DNA of 64,000 bases from Pseudodesulfovibrio aespoeensis Aspo-2 (lineage in GTDB: Bacteria > Desulfobacterota > Desulfovibrionia > Desulfovibrionales > Desulfovibrionaceae). A program made the position numbers and the translations under genes. Shown piece after piece: positions 54,347-64,000 of the stretch. Location: positions 3,224,001 to 3,288,000 of the forward strand of contig NC_014844.1 of the NCBI RefSeq assembly GCF_000176915.2, written 5' to 3'. Below the pieces are notes generated by a model. That model ran no database searches and was not told the DNA's origin. It saw only the letters and a list, made by a program, of their open reading frames with translations. Position 1 is the stretch's first letter. The number at the start of each line of letters is the position of its first letter.

Positions 54347-55627
54347 ATGTCCAAACTCGTAGCACCGCACGGTGGAAAAGGGCTCGTCTGCTGCCTTCTC
54401 GAAGGCGCAGAACTCGCTGCTGAAACCAAGAAGGCCGCTGGCCTCAAGAAGATCGAAATCTCCTCCCAGGAGAAGGGCGATCTTATCATGATGGGCATTG
54501 GCGGCTTCTCCCCGCTCAATGGCTTCATGGGCAAGGCCGACTGGAAGAGCGTCTGCGAGAAGATCACCCTGTCCGACGGCACTTTCTGGCCCATCCCCGT
54601 CATGCTCGCCACCGAGGACGCCTCCATCAAGTCCGGCGAGGAGATCGCCCTTGAGCGCAACGGCGTTGTGATGGCCACCATGAAGGTCACCGAGGTTTTC
54701 GAGCTTTCCAAGGATGAAAAGACCTGGGAATGCGAGAAGGTCTACAAGGGCGAAGGCGCTGACAGCCAGGGCGACTTCATGGGCGTTGCCACCAAGGACC
54801 ACCCGGGCGTGCAGATGGTTCTGGCCCGCAAGAAGTTCTGCCTGGCCGGCCCGGTGAAGGTGCTCTCCGAGGGCGACTTCCCCACCAAGTTCCCCGGTGT
54901 CTACAAGACCCCTGCCCAGCTGCGCACCGAGATGGACGCCAAGGGCTGGGGCGACGTGGCCGCCCTGCAGCTCAGGAACCCCATGCACCGCTCCCACGAG
55001 TACCTGTGCAAGATCGCCGTGGAAGTCTGCGACGGCGTTGTCATCCACTCCCTGGTGGGTGCCCTCAAGCCCGGCGACATCCCGGCTGAAGTCCGCGTCA
55101 AAGCCATCGACACCCTGGTCGAGCACTACTTCGTGAAGGATAACGTGATCCAGGCCGGCTACCCGCTGGACATGCGCTATGCTGGCCCGCGCGAGGCCCT
55201 GCTCCACGCCACCTTCCGTCAGAACTACGGCATGAACAAGCTCATCGTCGGTCGTGACCACGCTGGCGTCGGCGACTTCTACGGCATGTTCGAGGCCCAG
55301 ACCATCTTCGACAAAATTCCCTACGCCAACTCGGCCTGCCCCGATCCTGGCAAGGCTCTGCTCACCAAGCCCCTGAAGATCGACTGGACCTTCTACTGCT
55401 ACAAATGCGACGGCATGGCCTCCCTGCGCACCTGCCCGCACGCCAAGGAAGACCGCGTCATCCTGTCCGGCACCGCCCTGCGCAAGGGCCTGTCCGAAGG
55501 CGCCCCGATTCCTGATCACTTCGGTCGCGAAGAGGTTCTGGACATCCTGCGCGCATACTACGCTGGCCTGACCGAAAAGGTCGAAGTCAAGATGCAGAAA
55601 GCCGCCTCCGGCGCTTCCATGAAGTAA
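54347..55627 (+). CDS. sat: Sulfate adenylyltransferase (ATP sulfurylase)
   Basis: Activates sulfate to APS with ATP, the first step of dissimilatory sulfate reduction. 426 residues of the homo-oligomeric archaeal/sulfate-reducer type, with the family motifs [13 protein letters not shown] and [13 protein letters not shown] zinc-binding-like [17 protein letters not shown] is visible near residue 345. AGGAGG precedes the ATG. Divergent from aprBA, with its own terminator. Confidence 0.97.
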   Translation: MSKLVAPHGGKGLVCCLLEGAELAAETKKAAGLKKIEISSQEKGDLIMMGIGGFSPLNGFMGKADWKSVCEKITLSDGTFWPIPVMLATEDASIKSGEEIALERNGVVMATMKVTEVFELSKDEKTWECEKVYKGEGADSQGDFMGVATKDHPGVQMVLARKKFCLAGPVKVLSEGDFPTKFPGVYKTPAQLRTEMDAKGWGDVAALQLRNPMHRSHEYLCKIAVEVCDGVVIHSLVGALKPGDIPAEVRVKAIDTLVEHYFVKDNVIQAGYPLDMRYAGPREALLHATFRQNYGMNKLIVGRDHAGVGDFYGMFEAQTIFDKIPYANSACPDPGKALLTKPLKIDWTFYCYKCDGMASLRTCPHAKEDRVILSGTALRKGLSEGAPIPDHFGREEVLDILRAYYAGLTEKVEVKMQKAASGASMK

Positions 55628-55652
55628 GCAGGCCCACGCCTGACGGCTCTAC

Positions 55653-55682
55653 GGGGAGGCAGCCACGGCTGCCTCCCCTTTT
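55653..55682 (+). terminator. Terminator after sat
   Basis: Perfect 11-bp arms GGGGAGGCAGC (55653-55663) and GCTGCCTCCCC (55668-55678), 4-base loop, followed by TTTTC. Confidence 0.88.
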
Positions 55683-55813
55683 CACATCCGGCCTTGCGGG
55701 GCCGGAAATGTCGCCCCCCAGGCCGGGGCTTGCCACTCCGTGTCTTTCAGTATAGAGAACCGGTTCCCCTTTTTTGGGGGACCCATATCATTAATAAGGA
55801 AGACGGCAAGACG

Positions 55814-57568
55814 ATGATCAAAATCCGCAAGGAAGACGGCAGGGGTGTCTCCGGCGACAGCCGACGCAAGAGCGACAGGCGGCCAGGCCGCGACGGCGCG
55901 CCCAGGAATTTCACCAAACGCCCCCCCCGGCCCGAAAGCAGACGCGACGCGGCAGGCGACCACATCGAATCCGACGAGGATTTCGCGGACAAGTCCGTGG
56001 ATGTAGCCCAGCACCGGTTCACCGACATTTCCGAGATCGACACGCAGATTTTGCAACTGCTTGAAAAGCGCTCCTTCCTCATCCGCAAGGAAGGCGCGTG
56101 GCGCAAATCCCGGCAGAAATCCCTGGTCGATCCCAAGCTCGAAAAGCTCCTGCGCGGCTCCCTGGACCAGACGGCCAGTGATCTGGGCCTGGATGCCAAG
56201 CTGGCCCGCTCCCTGTTCACGCTGCTCAACCAGTTCTCCCTGGCCGACGCGCGCAAGAAGTTCACCGGCGACGGCTACAAGCTCGCCCCGCGCGTGGAGC
56301 CTGTGGATGCGGCCATCACCGGCCCGCGATCCTTCCGCCACACCCGGATGATGCTGGCCATGGCCGCCAGCTCCGGGGCACGCGCCATCCTCGCGCCCGT
56401 GACCATGAACGCGCCCAACAAGGACTTGGCCAAGGCGCTCAAGCAGGTGGGCGCGCCCATCCACTGGGACGACGACTTCATCCGCAACGACGGCGGCAGC
56501 ACCCTCGGCTTTGAGGGAAACATGGTCTTTGTAGGCGAGGATTCCTTCAATTTCTACCTGCTCCTGGCCCTGGCCCTGGGCCACGCCGGGCGGTGCAAGT
56601 TCACCGGCAAACCCGGATTGCAGCTCATGGACATCGCGGCCCTGAACAAGGTGCTGCCGAGCCTGGGCGCGCGTCTGGTGCCCATGAATCCCAACAACCC
56701 CGGCCTGCCCGCCCGCCTCGAATGCGGCGGCGTCATGGACAAGGCAGTCACCCTGCCCGGCTCGCTCGACCCGGACTTTGCCGCGGCCCTGACCCTGGCC
56801 GCCTGGTCGTATCCGGGCGGGCTGACCATCAGGGGGCTCGGCCCGGACGCCCGCGAGCGCGTGGCCGAGGCCGTTGAAGTGCTCACCAGCTGCGGCATCA
56901 AGGCCGAGCTGTCCGGCGACACGGTCACGGTCAGCCACGGCATCCCGGTCATCGAGGAGGAGCCGCTGCTCCCCCTGTCCGTGTCCCTGTGCAGCATGCT
57001 CATGGCCCTGCCCATCATGTCCGGCGGCTCCATCAACATCCAGGGCACCTGGCCTGCCAGCGACAAGGCCATGCGCATTGTGAAAGAGCTCACAAGCCTG
57101 GGCCTGCGCATCGACATGGCCACCGAAAACCTCATTGCCACCAAGGTGGCCGACATGCCCGCCGATGCGGCCATCACCCTGGGCCGCGACCCGGAGCTGC
57201 GGCCCCTGGCCCTGGCCCTGGCCCTCAAGGGGGGAGCCGCGACCATACAGGGCGCGCCGGACGACACCATCATCGAGCTGCTCGACCGCATGGGCGCGGC
57301 CTATGAGGAGAGCAAGGACAGCATCACGCTCAAGCCCGGCTCCAAGACCTGGGACGGCACCTGGTTCAGCCCGGACCCGGTCTGGTCCATGGGCTGCGCC
57401 CTGGCCGCCTACGCCGTACCCGGCATCATCCTTGAAAACCACGGCGAAGTGACCTCCACCTGGCCGGAATTCTGGAACTTCTACAATTCCCTCCCCTCCG
57501 GCAAGATGAAACCCAAACCGGTCACGGAGAAGAACGATGACACACGCAGACGAATCAAGATCCGATAA
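55814..57568 (+). CDS. Chorismate-mutase-like / EPSP-synthase-like fusion protein
   Basis: A 584-residue protein. Residues 1-65 are a low-complexity charged leader; about 69-145 resemble an AroQ-type chorismate mutase (DISEIDTQILQLLEKRSFLI, VDPKLEKLLRGSL); about 150-570 look like the EPSP synthase (AroA) double fold, with LPGSLDPDFAAALTLAA, GPDARERVAEAVEVL and PELRPLALALALKGG. The usual AroA catalytic motifs (PGSK, NAGTxxR, SSQ) are not recognisable, so shikimate-pathway activity is doubtful. ATG 55814 is preceded by AAGGAAGACGGC, which is repeated 33 bases downstream in the coding sequence. Confidence 0.6.
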   Translation: MIKIRKEDGRGVSGDSRRKSDRRPGRDGAPRNFTKRPPRPESRRDAAGDHIESDEDFADKSVDVAQHRFTDISEIDTQILQLLEKRSFLIRKEGAWRKSRQKSLVDPKLEKLLRGSLDQTASDLGLDAKLARSLFTLLNQFSLADARKKFTGDGYKLAPRVEPVDAAITGPRSFRHTRMMLAMAASSGARAILAPVTMNAPNKDLAKALKQVGAPIHWDDDFIRNDGGSTLGFEGNMVFVGEDSFNFYLLLALALGHAGRCKFTGKPGLQLMDIAALNKVLPSLGARLVPMNPNNPGLPARLECGGVMDKAVTLPGSLDPDFAAALTLAAWSYPGGLTIRGLGPDARERVAEAVEVLTSCGIKAELSGDTVTVSHGIPVIEEEPLLPLSVSLCSMLMALPIMSGGSINIQGTWPASDKAMRIVKELTSLGLRIDMATENLIATKVADMPADAAITLGRDPELRPLALALALKGGAATIQGAPDDTIIELLDRMGAAYEESKDSITLKPGSKTWDGTWFSPDPVWSMGCALAAYAVPGIILENHGEVTSTWPEFWNFYNSLPSGKMKPKPVTEKNDDTRRRIKIR

Positions 57569-57839
57569 TCCCCGGCTGTCCGAGGATATCCCCACCCTGC
57601 AGGCCGAAATAGCCAGCCTCACCCAGGAGCGCGAGAAGACCATCCAGACCATCCGCGCCCTGATGGCCGCCGAAAGGCCCAAGGAAGGCATCTACCACAA
57701 CGCGGAAATTTTCGAGCTCCAGCGCGACAAGCTGCGCCTGGACGTGGACATCCAGTTCCGGGTGAACAAGATCAACCGGATAAACCTCGGCATCGACGGC
57801 CTCAGCCCCAGCGAACCGAGAGACGGATTCCTGTTTTAA
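57537..57839 (+). CDS. Small coiled-coil hypothetical protein (100 aa)
   Basis: Starts 32 bases inside the end of the preceding gene, so the two are translationally linked. Mostly helical and charged (LQAEIASLTQEREKTIQTIR, LQRDKLRLDVDIQFRVN), ending GFLF. No family recognised. A terminator hairpin follows, which isolates it from aconitase. Confidence 0.6.
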   Translation: MTHADESRSDNPRLSEDIPTLQAEIASLTQEREKTIQTIRALMAAERPKEGIYHNAEIFELQRDKLRLDVDIQFRVNKINRINLGIDGLSPSEPRDGFLF

Positions 57840-57857
57840 CGATCCCCGCAGGCGCGC

Positions 57858-57887
57858 GGGCCGGGTTGTGAGAGGTCCGGCCTTTTT
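57858..57887 (+). terminator. Terminator after the small coiled-coil gene
   Basis: GGCCGG (57859-57864) pairs with CCGGCC (57877-57882), followed by TTTTT. Short stem but with a good U tract. Confidence 0.65.
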
Positions 57888-57952
57888 CCGCACAGGGCGC
57901 GCACGCGGGACACGAGAGACCCGACACCTTTAAGACCTTGCAGGAGCGGCAG

Positions 57953-59899
57953 ATGGGCAAGAGCATCACCCACAAGATCATTGAGAAGCACCTCGTCTCG
58001 GGCGAGATGATCCCCGGCCAGGAGGTCGGGCTGCGCATAGACCAGACCCTGACCCAGGACGCCACCGGCACCATGGCCTGGCTTCAGTTCGAGGCCATCA
58101 ACATCGGCCGGGTCCGCACCGACCTGTCGGTCAGCTATGTGGACCACAACACCCTGCAGATGGGCTTTCGCAACCCGGACGACCACCGCTATCTGCGCAC
58201 CGTGGCCGCCAAATCCGGCGCGATCTTTTCCCCGGCTGGCACGGGCATCTGTCACCAGCTGCACCTGGAGAACTTTGCCAAACCGGGCGCCACCCTGATC
58301 GGCTCGGACTCGCACACGCCCACGGCGGGCGGCATCGGCTCCATGGCCATGGGCGCTGGCGGCCTGTCCGTGGCCCTGGCCATGGCCGGCGAGCCCTACT
58401 TCATCCCCATGCCCAAGGTGGTCAAGGTCCACCTGACCGGCGCGCTGACCGGCTGGGCCCAGGGCAAGGATGTCATCCTCCACCTGCTCGGTCTGCTCAC
58501 GGTCAAGGGCGGGGTGGGCAAGGTCTTCGAGTACGCCGGGCCGGGCGTGGCCGCCCTGTCCGTACCCGACCGGGCCACCATCACCAACATGGGCGCGGAG
58601 CTGGGGGCCACCACCTCCATCTTCCCGTCCGATGCTCGCACCCGCGATTTTCTGGAAAAGATGGGCCGCAGCTCCGACTTCATGGAACTTGTGGCCGATG
58701 CGGACGCCGTCTACGACGAAGTCATCGAGATAGACCTCTCCAGGCTTGAGCCCCTGGTGGCCCAACCGCACATGCCCGACCGGGTCTGCACGGTCAAATC
58801 CCTGGCGGGCAAGGCCATTGATCAGGTGGCCATCGGCTCCTGCACCAACTCGTCCTACTCGGACCTGAAAAACACCGCCCAGATCCTGGCCGGACGCCGG
58901 ACCCCGCCCCAGACCGACCTGCTCATCTCGCCCGGCTCCAAGCAGGTGGTGAAACTGCTGGCGCACGAGGGGCTCATCGAGCCGCTGCTCGACGCCGGGG
59001 CGCGCATCCTCGAATGCACCTGCGGCCCGTGCATCGGCATGGGCGGCTCGCCGGTCAGCGCGGGCGTGTCCGTGCGCACCTTCAACCGCAACTTCGAGGG
59101 CCGCTCCGGCACCCAGGACGGCCAGGTCTACCTCGCCTCTGCCCAGACTGCGGCCCGGCTGGCCCTGGACGGACAGTTCACCGACCCCGCCACCTGGGGC
59201 GACGCGCCCGAGCGCGTGGAGCTGCCCATGGACGTGCCCTCCATCCGCGACCTGTTCGTGTTCCCGCCCAATGAGGTCGGAAAAGACGCCGGAGATGGCG
59301 CCGGGTCGGTGGTCATCCTGCGCGGCCCCAACATCGTGGCCCTGGAGGAATTCGACGCGCTGCCCGCCACCATCGAGACCACCGTGGCCCTCAAGGTGGG
59401 CGACAACATCACCACCGACCACATCCTGCCCGCGGGCGCGGAGATCACGGCCCTGCGCTCCAACATCCCGGCCATCAGCCAGTACATCTTCAGCCGGGTG
59501 GACAAGGAATTCGTGGCCCGCATCACCCAGGCGGGCACGGGCGTCATCGTCGGCGGCGAAAACTACGGCCAGGGATCGAGCCGCGAGCATGCGGCGCTTG
59601 GCCCGCGCCACCTGGGGGTCAAGGCGGTCATTGTCAAGTCCCTGGCCCGCATCCACCGGGCCAATCTGGTCAACTTCGGCATCCTGCCGCTCCTGCTCGT
59701 CAACCCCGGCGACTACGACGCGCTGGCCCAGGACGCGGGCCTGACCATCCCGGCCTCGGCAATCACGCCCGGCGGAACCGTGGACATCCGCCTCGCCAGC
59801 GGCGAATCCGTTGCCGTCACAAATGATTTGACCAAAAAGGAACTGGAGATTATCCAGTCAGGTGGCCTTCTCAATGCGGTTCGCAAGAACCAGGCATAG
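57953..59899 (+). CDS. Aconitate hydratase
   Basis: TCA-cycle enzyme interconverting citrate and isocitrate via a [4Fe-4S] cluster. 648 residues, the shorter mitochondrial-like type. Cluster cysteines lie in GSCTNSSYSDL and TCGPCIGMGGSPV; GSDSHTPTAGGIG and ENYGQGSSREHAALGPR are also diagnostic. The start MGKSITHK follows GCAGGAGCGGCAG. In a sulfate reducer it probably serves biosynthesis. Confidence 0.95.
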   Translation: MGKSITHKIIEKHLVSGEMIPGQEVGLRIDQTLTQDATGTMAWLQFEAINIGRVRTDLSVSYVDHNTLQMGFRNPDDHRYLRTVAAKSGAIFSPAGTGICHQLHLENFAKPGATLIGSDSHTPTAGGIGSMAMGAGGLSVALAMAGEPYFIPMPKVVKVHLTGALTGWAQGKDVILHLLGLLTVKGGVGKVFEYAGPGVAALSVPDRATITNMGAELGATTSIFPSDARTRDFLEKMGRSSDFMELVADADAVYDEVIEIDLSRLEPLVAQPHMPDRVCTVKSLAGKAIDQVAIGSCTNSSYSDLKNTAQILAGRRTPPQTDLLISPGSKQVVKLLAHEGLIEPLLDAGARILECTCGPCIGMGGSPVSAGVSVRTFNRNFEGRSGTQDGQVYLASAQTAARLALDGQFTDPATWGDAPERVELPMDVPSIRDLFVFPPNEVGKDAGDGAGSVVILRGPNIVALEEFDALPATIETTVALKVGDNITTDHILPAGAEITALRSNIPAISQYIFSRVDKEFVARITQAGTGVIVGGENYGQGSSREHAALGPRHLGVKAVIVKSLARIHRANLVNFGILPLLLVNPGDYDALAQDAGLTIPASAITPGGTVDIRLASGESVAVTNDLTKKELEIIQSGGLLNAVRKNQA

Positions 59900-59988
59900 G
59901 GAATGCCCCGAAAAAAGAACCTGCATGAATGAAACCGCCGCCACGGACACCGGTCCGAGCGGCGGACAACAGGCATCGTGGAGTAGCA

Positions 59989-61887
59989 ATGCTAGAGATA
60001 ATGCGTGAAAACGCCTCCGGGTGGATCGTCAAGATCCTGTTTGGCATCATCATCGTGGTCTTTGTCTTCGCCTTTGGCATGAGCGGCCTTGAGACGGGTC
60101 AGGACCCGATCCTGGCCACGGTCAACGACCAGATCATCACCAGGGCCGAGTTCGAGGACGCCTTCCAGCGCGCCGCCGAAGGGGTGCGCACGGCCAACCC
60201 CGACGTGACCCCGGCCCAGTTGCAGGACCCGCAGTTCAAACAGATGGTCCTCGGCGAGTTGATCAACAGCCGGCTACTCCTGCACGAGGCCGCCCGCCTG
60301 GGCATCTCCGCCTCGGACGAAGAGGTCTTTGCCGCCATCACCCGCCAGTCCTACTTCTGGAATCAGGCCGGGGCCTTTGACCGCGACATCTACATGGCCG
60401 CCCTGCGCTCCATTCGCATGACCCCTGCCCTGTTCGAGGCCAACTTCAAGAACGAGATGATCGCGGGCAAGGTTCAGGACATGGTCCGCAAGACCGGCGT
60501 GGCCACCCCGGAGCAGGCCCGCCAGATATTCGACTGGGTCGGCGAGGAGGTCCGCGTGGACTACATCCTCTCCTCCCCTGCCGCCTTCGCGCCGCAAGTG
60601 CGTGTGGACGCCAAGGAGGTGGACGAATTCTACGCCAGCAACCAGGACAAGTTCATGGTCCCGGAGCAGGTCCGCATCCGCTACCTCGCCTTCACGCCCA
60701 AGGACCTCGCCGCCCGGCAGGAGGTCAGCGACCCGGAGATCGACGCCTACTTTGCGGCCAACTCCGCCAGCATGAAGCAGGAGGAACAGGTCAAGGCCAG
60801 TCACCTCCTGATCATGACCAGCGACTCGGATTCCGACGAGGAGCAGGCCGAGGCCCGCAAGAAGATCGACGCGGCCTACGCCAAGGCCAAGGCGGGCGGA
60901 GATTTTGCCACCCTGGCCCGCCAGAATTCCGAAGGCCCCAGCGCGGCAGGCGGCGGCGACCTCGGCTGGTTCGGGCGCGGCGACATGGTCCCGGAGTTCG
61001 AGCAGGCCGCGTTTTCCACCCCCAAGGGGCAGGTCAGCGAGCCGGTCAGAACCCAGTTCGGCTGGCACATCATTTACGTCGAGGACCGCAAGGAGGCCAG
61101 GGAACTTGCCCTTGACGAGGTCAGAAAGGACATCGCCATAGCCATTGCCGAAGAAAAGGCGGCGGAACGGGTCACGGACCTGCTTGATCAGGCCATGGAC
61201 CGCCTTGTCTCCGGCATGACGCTTGACGCCGTGGCCGACGAGCTGGGCATGCTGGCCGTGACCTCCAGCCCCCTGCCCGAACAGGGGCTGGTCCAGAACT
61301 TCGGCCTGACCCCCGAGGCCGCCACGGTGGTCATGGACATCCAGAAGAACGAGTCGCACAAGACCCCGCTCTCCATCAACGGCGGCTACATGCTGGTGGA
61401 AAAGGTCGAGGACATCCCGGCTGCGCCGCTGCCCATCGACGAGGTGCGCGACGCCATCGAGGGAGCCATCACCCAGCAAAAGGCCGCGGCCCTGGCCATG
61501 ACCGAGGCCCAGGAAATCCTGGCCCAGCTGACCGGCCCGGACAGCGCCGAGGCCGCCGCCAGATACGCGGCGCGCATCAAAACCTCCGAGCCCTTTGACC
61601 GCCAGGGCAATGTCCCGGCCCTGGGCCAGAGCCAGGCCCTGGCCGAAGCGGCCTTTGGCAGCGCGGGCAAGGAGTGGCTGCCCCAGCCCTTTGCCATGCA
61701 GCAAGGGATCATCGTGGCCCGCCTGAGCGAAGTCATCCCGGCTTCCGAGGAGACCTGGGCCGAACAGAAGGACGCCTGGATCGATCAGGCCAGCCAGAAC
61801 TACCAGCTGGAAGTGCTCAACGCCTACATGACCGGGCTGCGCCAGCAGGCCGACATCGAGATCACCCGGCCCGACCTGCTCAACTAA
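59989..61887 (+). CDS. PpiD-like membrane-anchored peptidyl-prolyl isomerase/chaperone
   Basis: A 632-residue periplasmic folding chaperone anchored by one N-terminal helix ([19 protein letters not shown]). A SurA_N-like region (about residues 35-190) is followed by a parvulin domain (about 264-367: [37 protein letters not shown]) and a C-terminal domain. GGAG sits five bases before ATG 59989; an earlier ATG is not used. A strong terminator follows. Confidence 0.88.
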   Translation: MLEIMRENASGWIVKILFGIIIVVFVFAFGMSGLETGQDPILATVNDQIITRAEFEDAFQRAAEGVRTANPDVTPAQLQDPQFKQMVLGELINSRLLLHEAARLGISASDEEVFAAITRQSYFWNQAGAFDRDIYMAALRSIRMTPALFEANFKNEMIAGKVQDMVRKTGVATPEQARQIFDWVGEEVRVDYILSSPAAFAPQVRVDAKEVDEFYASNQDKFMVPEQVRIRYLAFTPKDLAARQEVSDPEIDAYFAANSASMKQEEQVKASHLLIMTSDSDSDEEQAEARKKIDAAYAKAKAGGDFATLARQNSEGPSAAGGGDLGWFGRGDMVPEFEQAAFSTPKGQVSEPVRTQFGWHIIYVEDRKEARELALDEVRKDIAIAIAEEKAAERVTDLLDQAMDRLVSGMTLDAVADELGMLAVTSSPLPEQGLVQNFGLTPEAATVVMDIQKNESHKTPLSINGGYMLVEKVEDIPAAPLPIDEVRDAIEGAITQQKAAALAMTEAQEILAQLTGPDSAEAAARYAARIKTSEPFDRQGNVPALGQSQALAEAAFGSAGKEWLPQPFAMQQGIIVARLSEVIPASEETWAEQKDAWIDQASQNYQLEVLNAYMTGLRQQADIEITRPDLLN

Positions 61888-61911
61888 GCCGGTCCGCCCC
61901 AAGGCAATCCC

Positions 61912-61948
61912 CCGCCCGCGCCGGTTCATGCCGGTGCGGGCGGTTTTC
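61912..61948 (+). terminator. Terminator after the PpiD-like gene
   Basis: CCGCCCGC-G-CCGG (61912-61924) pairs with CCGG-T-GCGGGCGG (61931-61943), one G-T wobble, 6-base loop, followed by TTTTC. Confidence 0.85.
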
Positions 61949-62046
61949 TTGGACCACCGGCAGGAAGGCGTCTCATCAGCTGCCATGACGCGCCATTTCA
62001 CTCGCCGGAGTGGACAAAAGCCGGGCCTGCCGTTAGTGAGGGAACC

Positions 62047-63261
62047 ATGCAAGCGTCCCCGAACACCTGGCCCAAGTTCCGCCGCACCACCCCGCGCATT
62101 CTGCTGCTCACCAGCCAGTACTTCCTGACCGGCGAGCTGGAGGCCGCGTGCCGTCGGCTGGGCGTGGAGCATCAGGTCATGGATTTCGGGGCCAGGGAGA
62201 TGGACCTAGACACCTTTGTCTCCAGCATGCTCGCCGTGCTGACCGCCTTCAAACCCGACTTCGTGCTCACGGTCAACCACCTGGGCGTGGACCGCGAGGG
62301 CGTGCTGGCCGCCCTGCTCGACCGCTTCGACGTGCCCCTGGCCTCCTGGTTCGTGGACAACCCCCACCTCATCCTGGGCGCTTACCAGAACCTGCACGGC
62401 ATGCGCACCGCCCTCTTTTCCTGGGACGCGGACAACATCGAGTCCTTGAAAGCCATGGGCTTCCGCCACGTCTTCCACCTGCCCCTGGCCGCAGACCCCA
62501 CCCGGTTCACGCCGGGCCGGTCACGCCCTGTTGAGGCATGGCGGGCAGGCATCTCCTTTGTGGGCAACTCCATGCTGGGCAAGACCATCAAGCGGCTGGA
62601 AGCGGCCAACCCGTCGCCCAGGCTGGTCCAGGCCGGGATCATGGTGGCCCGTGCCTTCGGCGAATCCGAAGAGCGCTGCTCAGGCCGGTTCCTGGTCAGG
62701 AACTACCCGGAGCTGCGGACCGACTACGAGGCCCTTGGCACCCCGGAGCGCACCCAGGCCTTCGAGACCTTCATCACCTGGCAGGCCACGCTCCTCTACC
62801 GCCTCGACTGCGTGCTGCGCATCCTCGACCACGCCCCGCTCATCGTCGGCGACCCCGGCTGGAAAGAGCTGCTCAAGGGCCGCGACGACTGGCGATACCA
62901 CGCCGAGCTCTCCTACTACGGCGATCTGCCGAACTTCTATCCGCAAAGCGAGATCAACTTCAACTGCACCAGCCAGCAGATGAAGGGCGCGGTCAACCAG
63001 CGCGTCTTTGACGTGCCGTGCTGCGGCGCGTTCCTGCTGACAGACTACCGCAGACAGATGGAGGAGCTGTTCGAGCCGGGCCGCGAGATCGTCTTCTTCA
63101 ATCACCCGGACGAGATCCCCGGACTGGTGGACCTCTACCTGAACGATCCGCAAAAACGGCAGCGCGTGGCCCTGGCCGCCCGCAAGCGCGTGCTGGCCGA
63201 GCACACCTACGACCACCGCATGACCCGACTCATGGACATCATGCACGACACCTTCGCATGA
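62047..63261 (+). CDS. Glycosyltransferase, CgeB-like (GT4-type C-terminus)
   Basis: A 404-residue cytoplasmic protein. The N-terminal half has ILLLTSQYFLTGELEAAC and LVKs replaced by FVLTVNHLGVDREG; the C-terminal half holds NFNCTSQQMKGAVNQRVFDVPCCGAF, typical of the CgeB-like/DUF3880 glycosyltransferase group, including flagellin or spore-coat modifiers. Sugar and acceptor unknown. It is followed within 33 bases by a second glycosyltransferase gene, suggesting a surface-glycan locus beyond the window. Confidence 0.8.
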   Translation: MQASPNTWPKFRRTTPRILLLTSQYFLTGELEAACRRLGVEHQVMDFGAREMDLDTFVSSMLAVLTAFKPDFVLTVNHLGVDREGVLAALLDRFDVPLASWFVDNPHLILGAYQNLHGMRTALFSWDADNIESLKAMGFRHVFHLPLAADPTRFTPGRSRPVEAWRAGISFVGNSMLGKTIKRLEAANPSPRLVQAGIMVARAFGESEERCSGRFLVRNYPELRTDYEALGTPERTQAFETFITWQATLLYRLDCVLRILDHAPLIVGDPGWKELLKGRDDWRYHAELSYYGDLPNFYPQSEINFNCTSQQMKGAVNQRVFDVPCCGAFLLTDYRRQMEELFEPGREIVFFNHPDEIPGLVDLYLNDPQKRQRVALAARKRVLAEHTYDHRMTRLMDIMHDTFA

Positions 63262-63294
63262 CCGCACCCAGGCCCTGACCCGCCGCGAGACCCT

Positions 63295-64000
63295 ATGAGC
63301 GCCAAACGCCCCATACTCATACTCCAGATGCAGCGCATGGGAGACCTGATCCTCTCCTTTCCGCTCATGCTCTGGCTCGCCCGGCAGTTTCCGGGCCACC
63401 CACTCTTCGTGGCCGCGGAGGCGATGTTCTACAAGCCGCTGATGCGCTTCTCGCCCAAGGCCACCTATTTTCCCTGGGACAGCGCCCACCAGCTCAGGCA
63501 GCACGCCTTTGAGCTGGTCATCAACCTGAGCATCCGGGAGCAGGCCGCCCTCCTGGCCGACGAACTGCGCAGCGAGGCCAGACTCGGACCGACCCAGGCC
63601 AGGGACGGCAGCCGGTTCGTCCACGGCCCCTGGCAGCTCTACCGGACCTCCCTGGTGCGCAACAACCGCTACAACCGCTTTCACTGGGCCGACCTCAACG
63701 CCCTGGACATCGTCCCGGAGCAGGCCATGACCGCCACCCGGTTCGATCCGCCGCGCACCCTGCCGCCCGATTCCGCCTCGGTGGGCCTGTTCCTGGGCGC
63801 GAGCGAGCCGGGCAAGCGGCCCACGGCCCGCTTCTGGGCCGCACTGATCCATGAGCTGCTGGGGCGCGGCCTGCGGCCCGTGCTCTTCGGCGGCCCGGCA
63901 GAGGTCGGGCTGGGCCGCGAGGTGACAACCCTGGCCAAGGCCCCGGTCCTCAACCTGTGCGGCACCCTGGCCCTGGAGGAATTCGGCGTGGTAGGCCAGA
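63295..64000 (+). CDS. Glycosyltransferase family 9 (heptosyltransferase-like), partial
   Basis: Open from ATG 63295 to the window edge (235 codons seen). MSAKRPILILQMQRMGDLILSFPL (first residues only) and VGLFLGASEPGKRPTARFW, VLFGGPAEVGL and NLCGTLALEEFG are typical of GT9 enzymes such as WaaC/WaaF-type heptosyltransferases. No stop is present in the window, so the C-terminus is missing. The ribosome site is weak (GAGA). Likely co-transcribed with the preceding glycosyltransferase. Confidence 0.85.
   Translation, partial: MSAKRPILILQMQRMGDLILSFPLMLWLARQFPGHPLFVAAEAMFYKPLMRFSPKATYFPWDSAHQLRQHAFELVINLSIREQAALLADELRSEARLGPTQARDGSRFVHGPWQLYRTSLVRNNRYNRFHWADLNALDIVPEQAMTATRFDPPRTLPPDSASVGLFLGASEPGKRPTARFWAALIHELLGRGLRPVLFGGPAEVGLGREVTTLAKAPVLNLCGTLALEEFGVVGQ

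Overview
The window is a GC-rich (roughly 60-65% G+C by eye), gene-dense chromosomal segment from a dissimilatory sulfate-reducing bacterium. It carries dsrAB, the aprBA-qmoABC genes with a qmoD-like gene, and sat. Together with TRAP and Liv transporters, FliJ/MotE-type flagellar genes and cobalamin genes, this points to a Desulfovibrio/Pseudodesulfovibrio-like member of the Desulfovibrionales. The genus is an inference from gene content; no 16S rRNA or other marker was available.

Layout. 1-2.6 kb: dsrB and dsrA (minus). 3-7.7 kb: a YkgJ-type cysteine-cluster protein and a small partner, an RdgB-type nucleotide pyrophosphatase, a histidine kinase with an unusual N-terminal domain, and rimO. 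7.7-9.8 kb: an accessory interval with an intact IS110-family transposase and several long palindromes. 9.8-13.3 kb: serS, a lipoprotein and malic enzyme. 13.5-18 kb: a TAXI-type TRAP transporter whose second binding-protein gene carries one amber codon. 18-25 kb: trmJ, dinB, an exported orphan protein, fliJ, a motE-like gene, truA and a DMT-family transporter. 25-31 kb: two tandem Cache-domain proteins, yjbQ, cobM, a DnaQ-like exonuclease, cobL, fsa and xth. 31-36 kb: a 29-residue membrane peptide, an HI0933-type flavoprotein, cmk, hisC, a universal stress protein and a sigma-54-type promoter with its downstream gene. 36-41 kb: livG-K-H-M-F (minus). 41.5-44.8 kb: proV-W-X (minus). 45.4-55.6 kb: the sulfate-activation and APS-reduction block, with aprBA-qmoABC-qmoD on minus and sat divergent on plus. 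55.8-64 kb: a chorismate-mutase/EPSP-synthase-like fusion, aconitase, a PpiD-like chaperone and two glycosyltransferase genes, the last cut by the window end.

How it works together. Sat makes APS, AprBA reduces APS to sulfite, and QmoABC links the membrane quinone pool to AprBA. DsrAB, about 50 kb away, reduces sulfite. All three promoter regions carry TTGTGAA half-sites resembling the Rex operator, which suggests shared redox control.

Most worth a second look: the cluster of nested long palindromes beside the IS110 element (9217-9640) and a similar one at 28228-28351; the kinase with a Rossmann-like sensor domain; the EPSP-synthase-like fusion that seems to lack the catalytic residues; the paired TetR-type palindromes at 18182 and 18235; and the sigma-54 promoter at 35496. 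All calls were made by reading the sequence; no database search was run.
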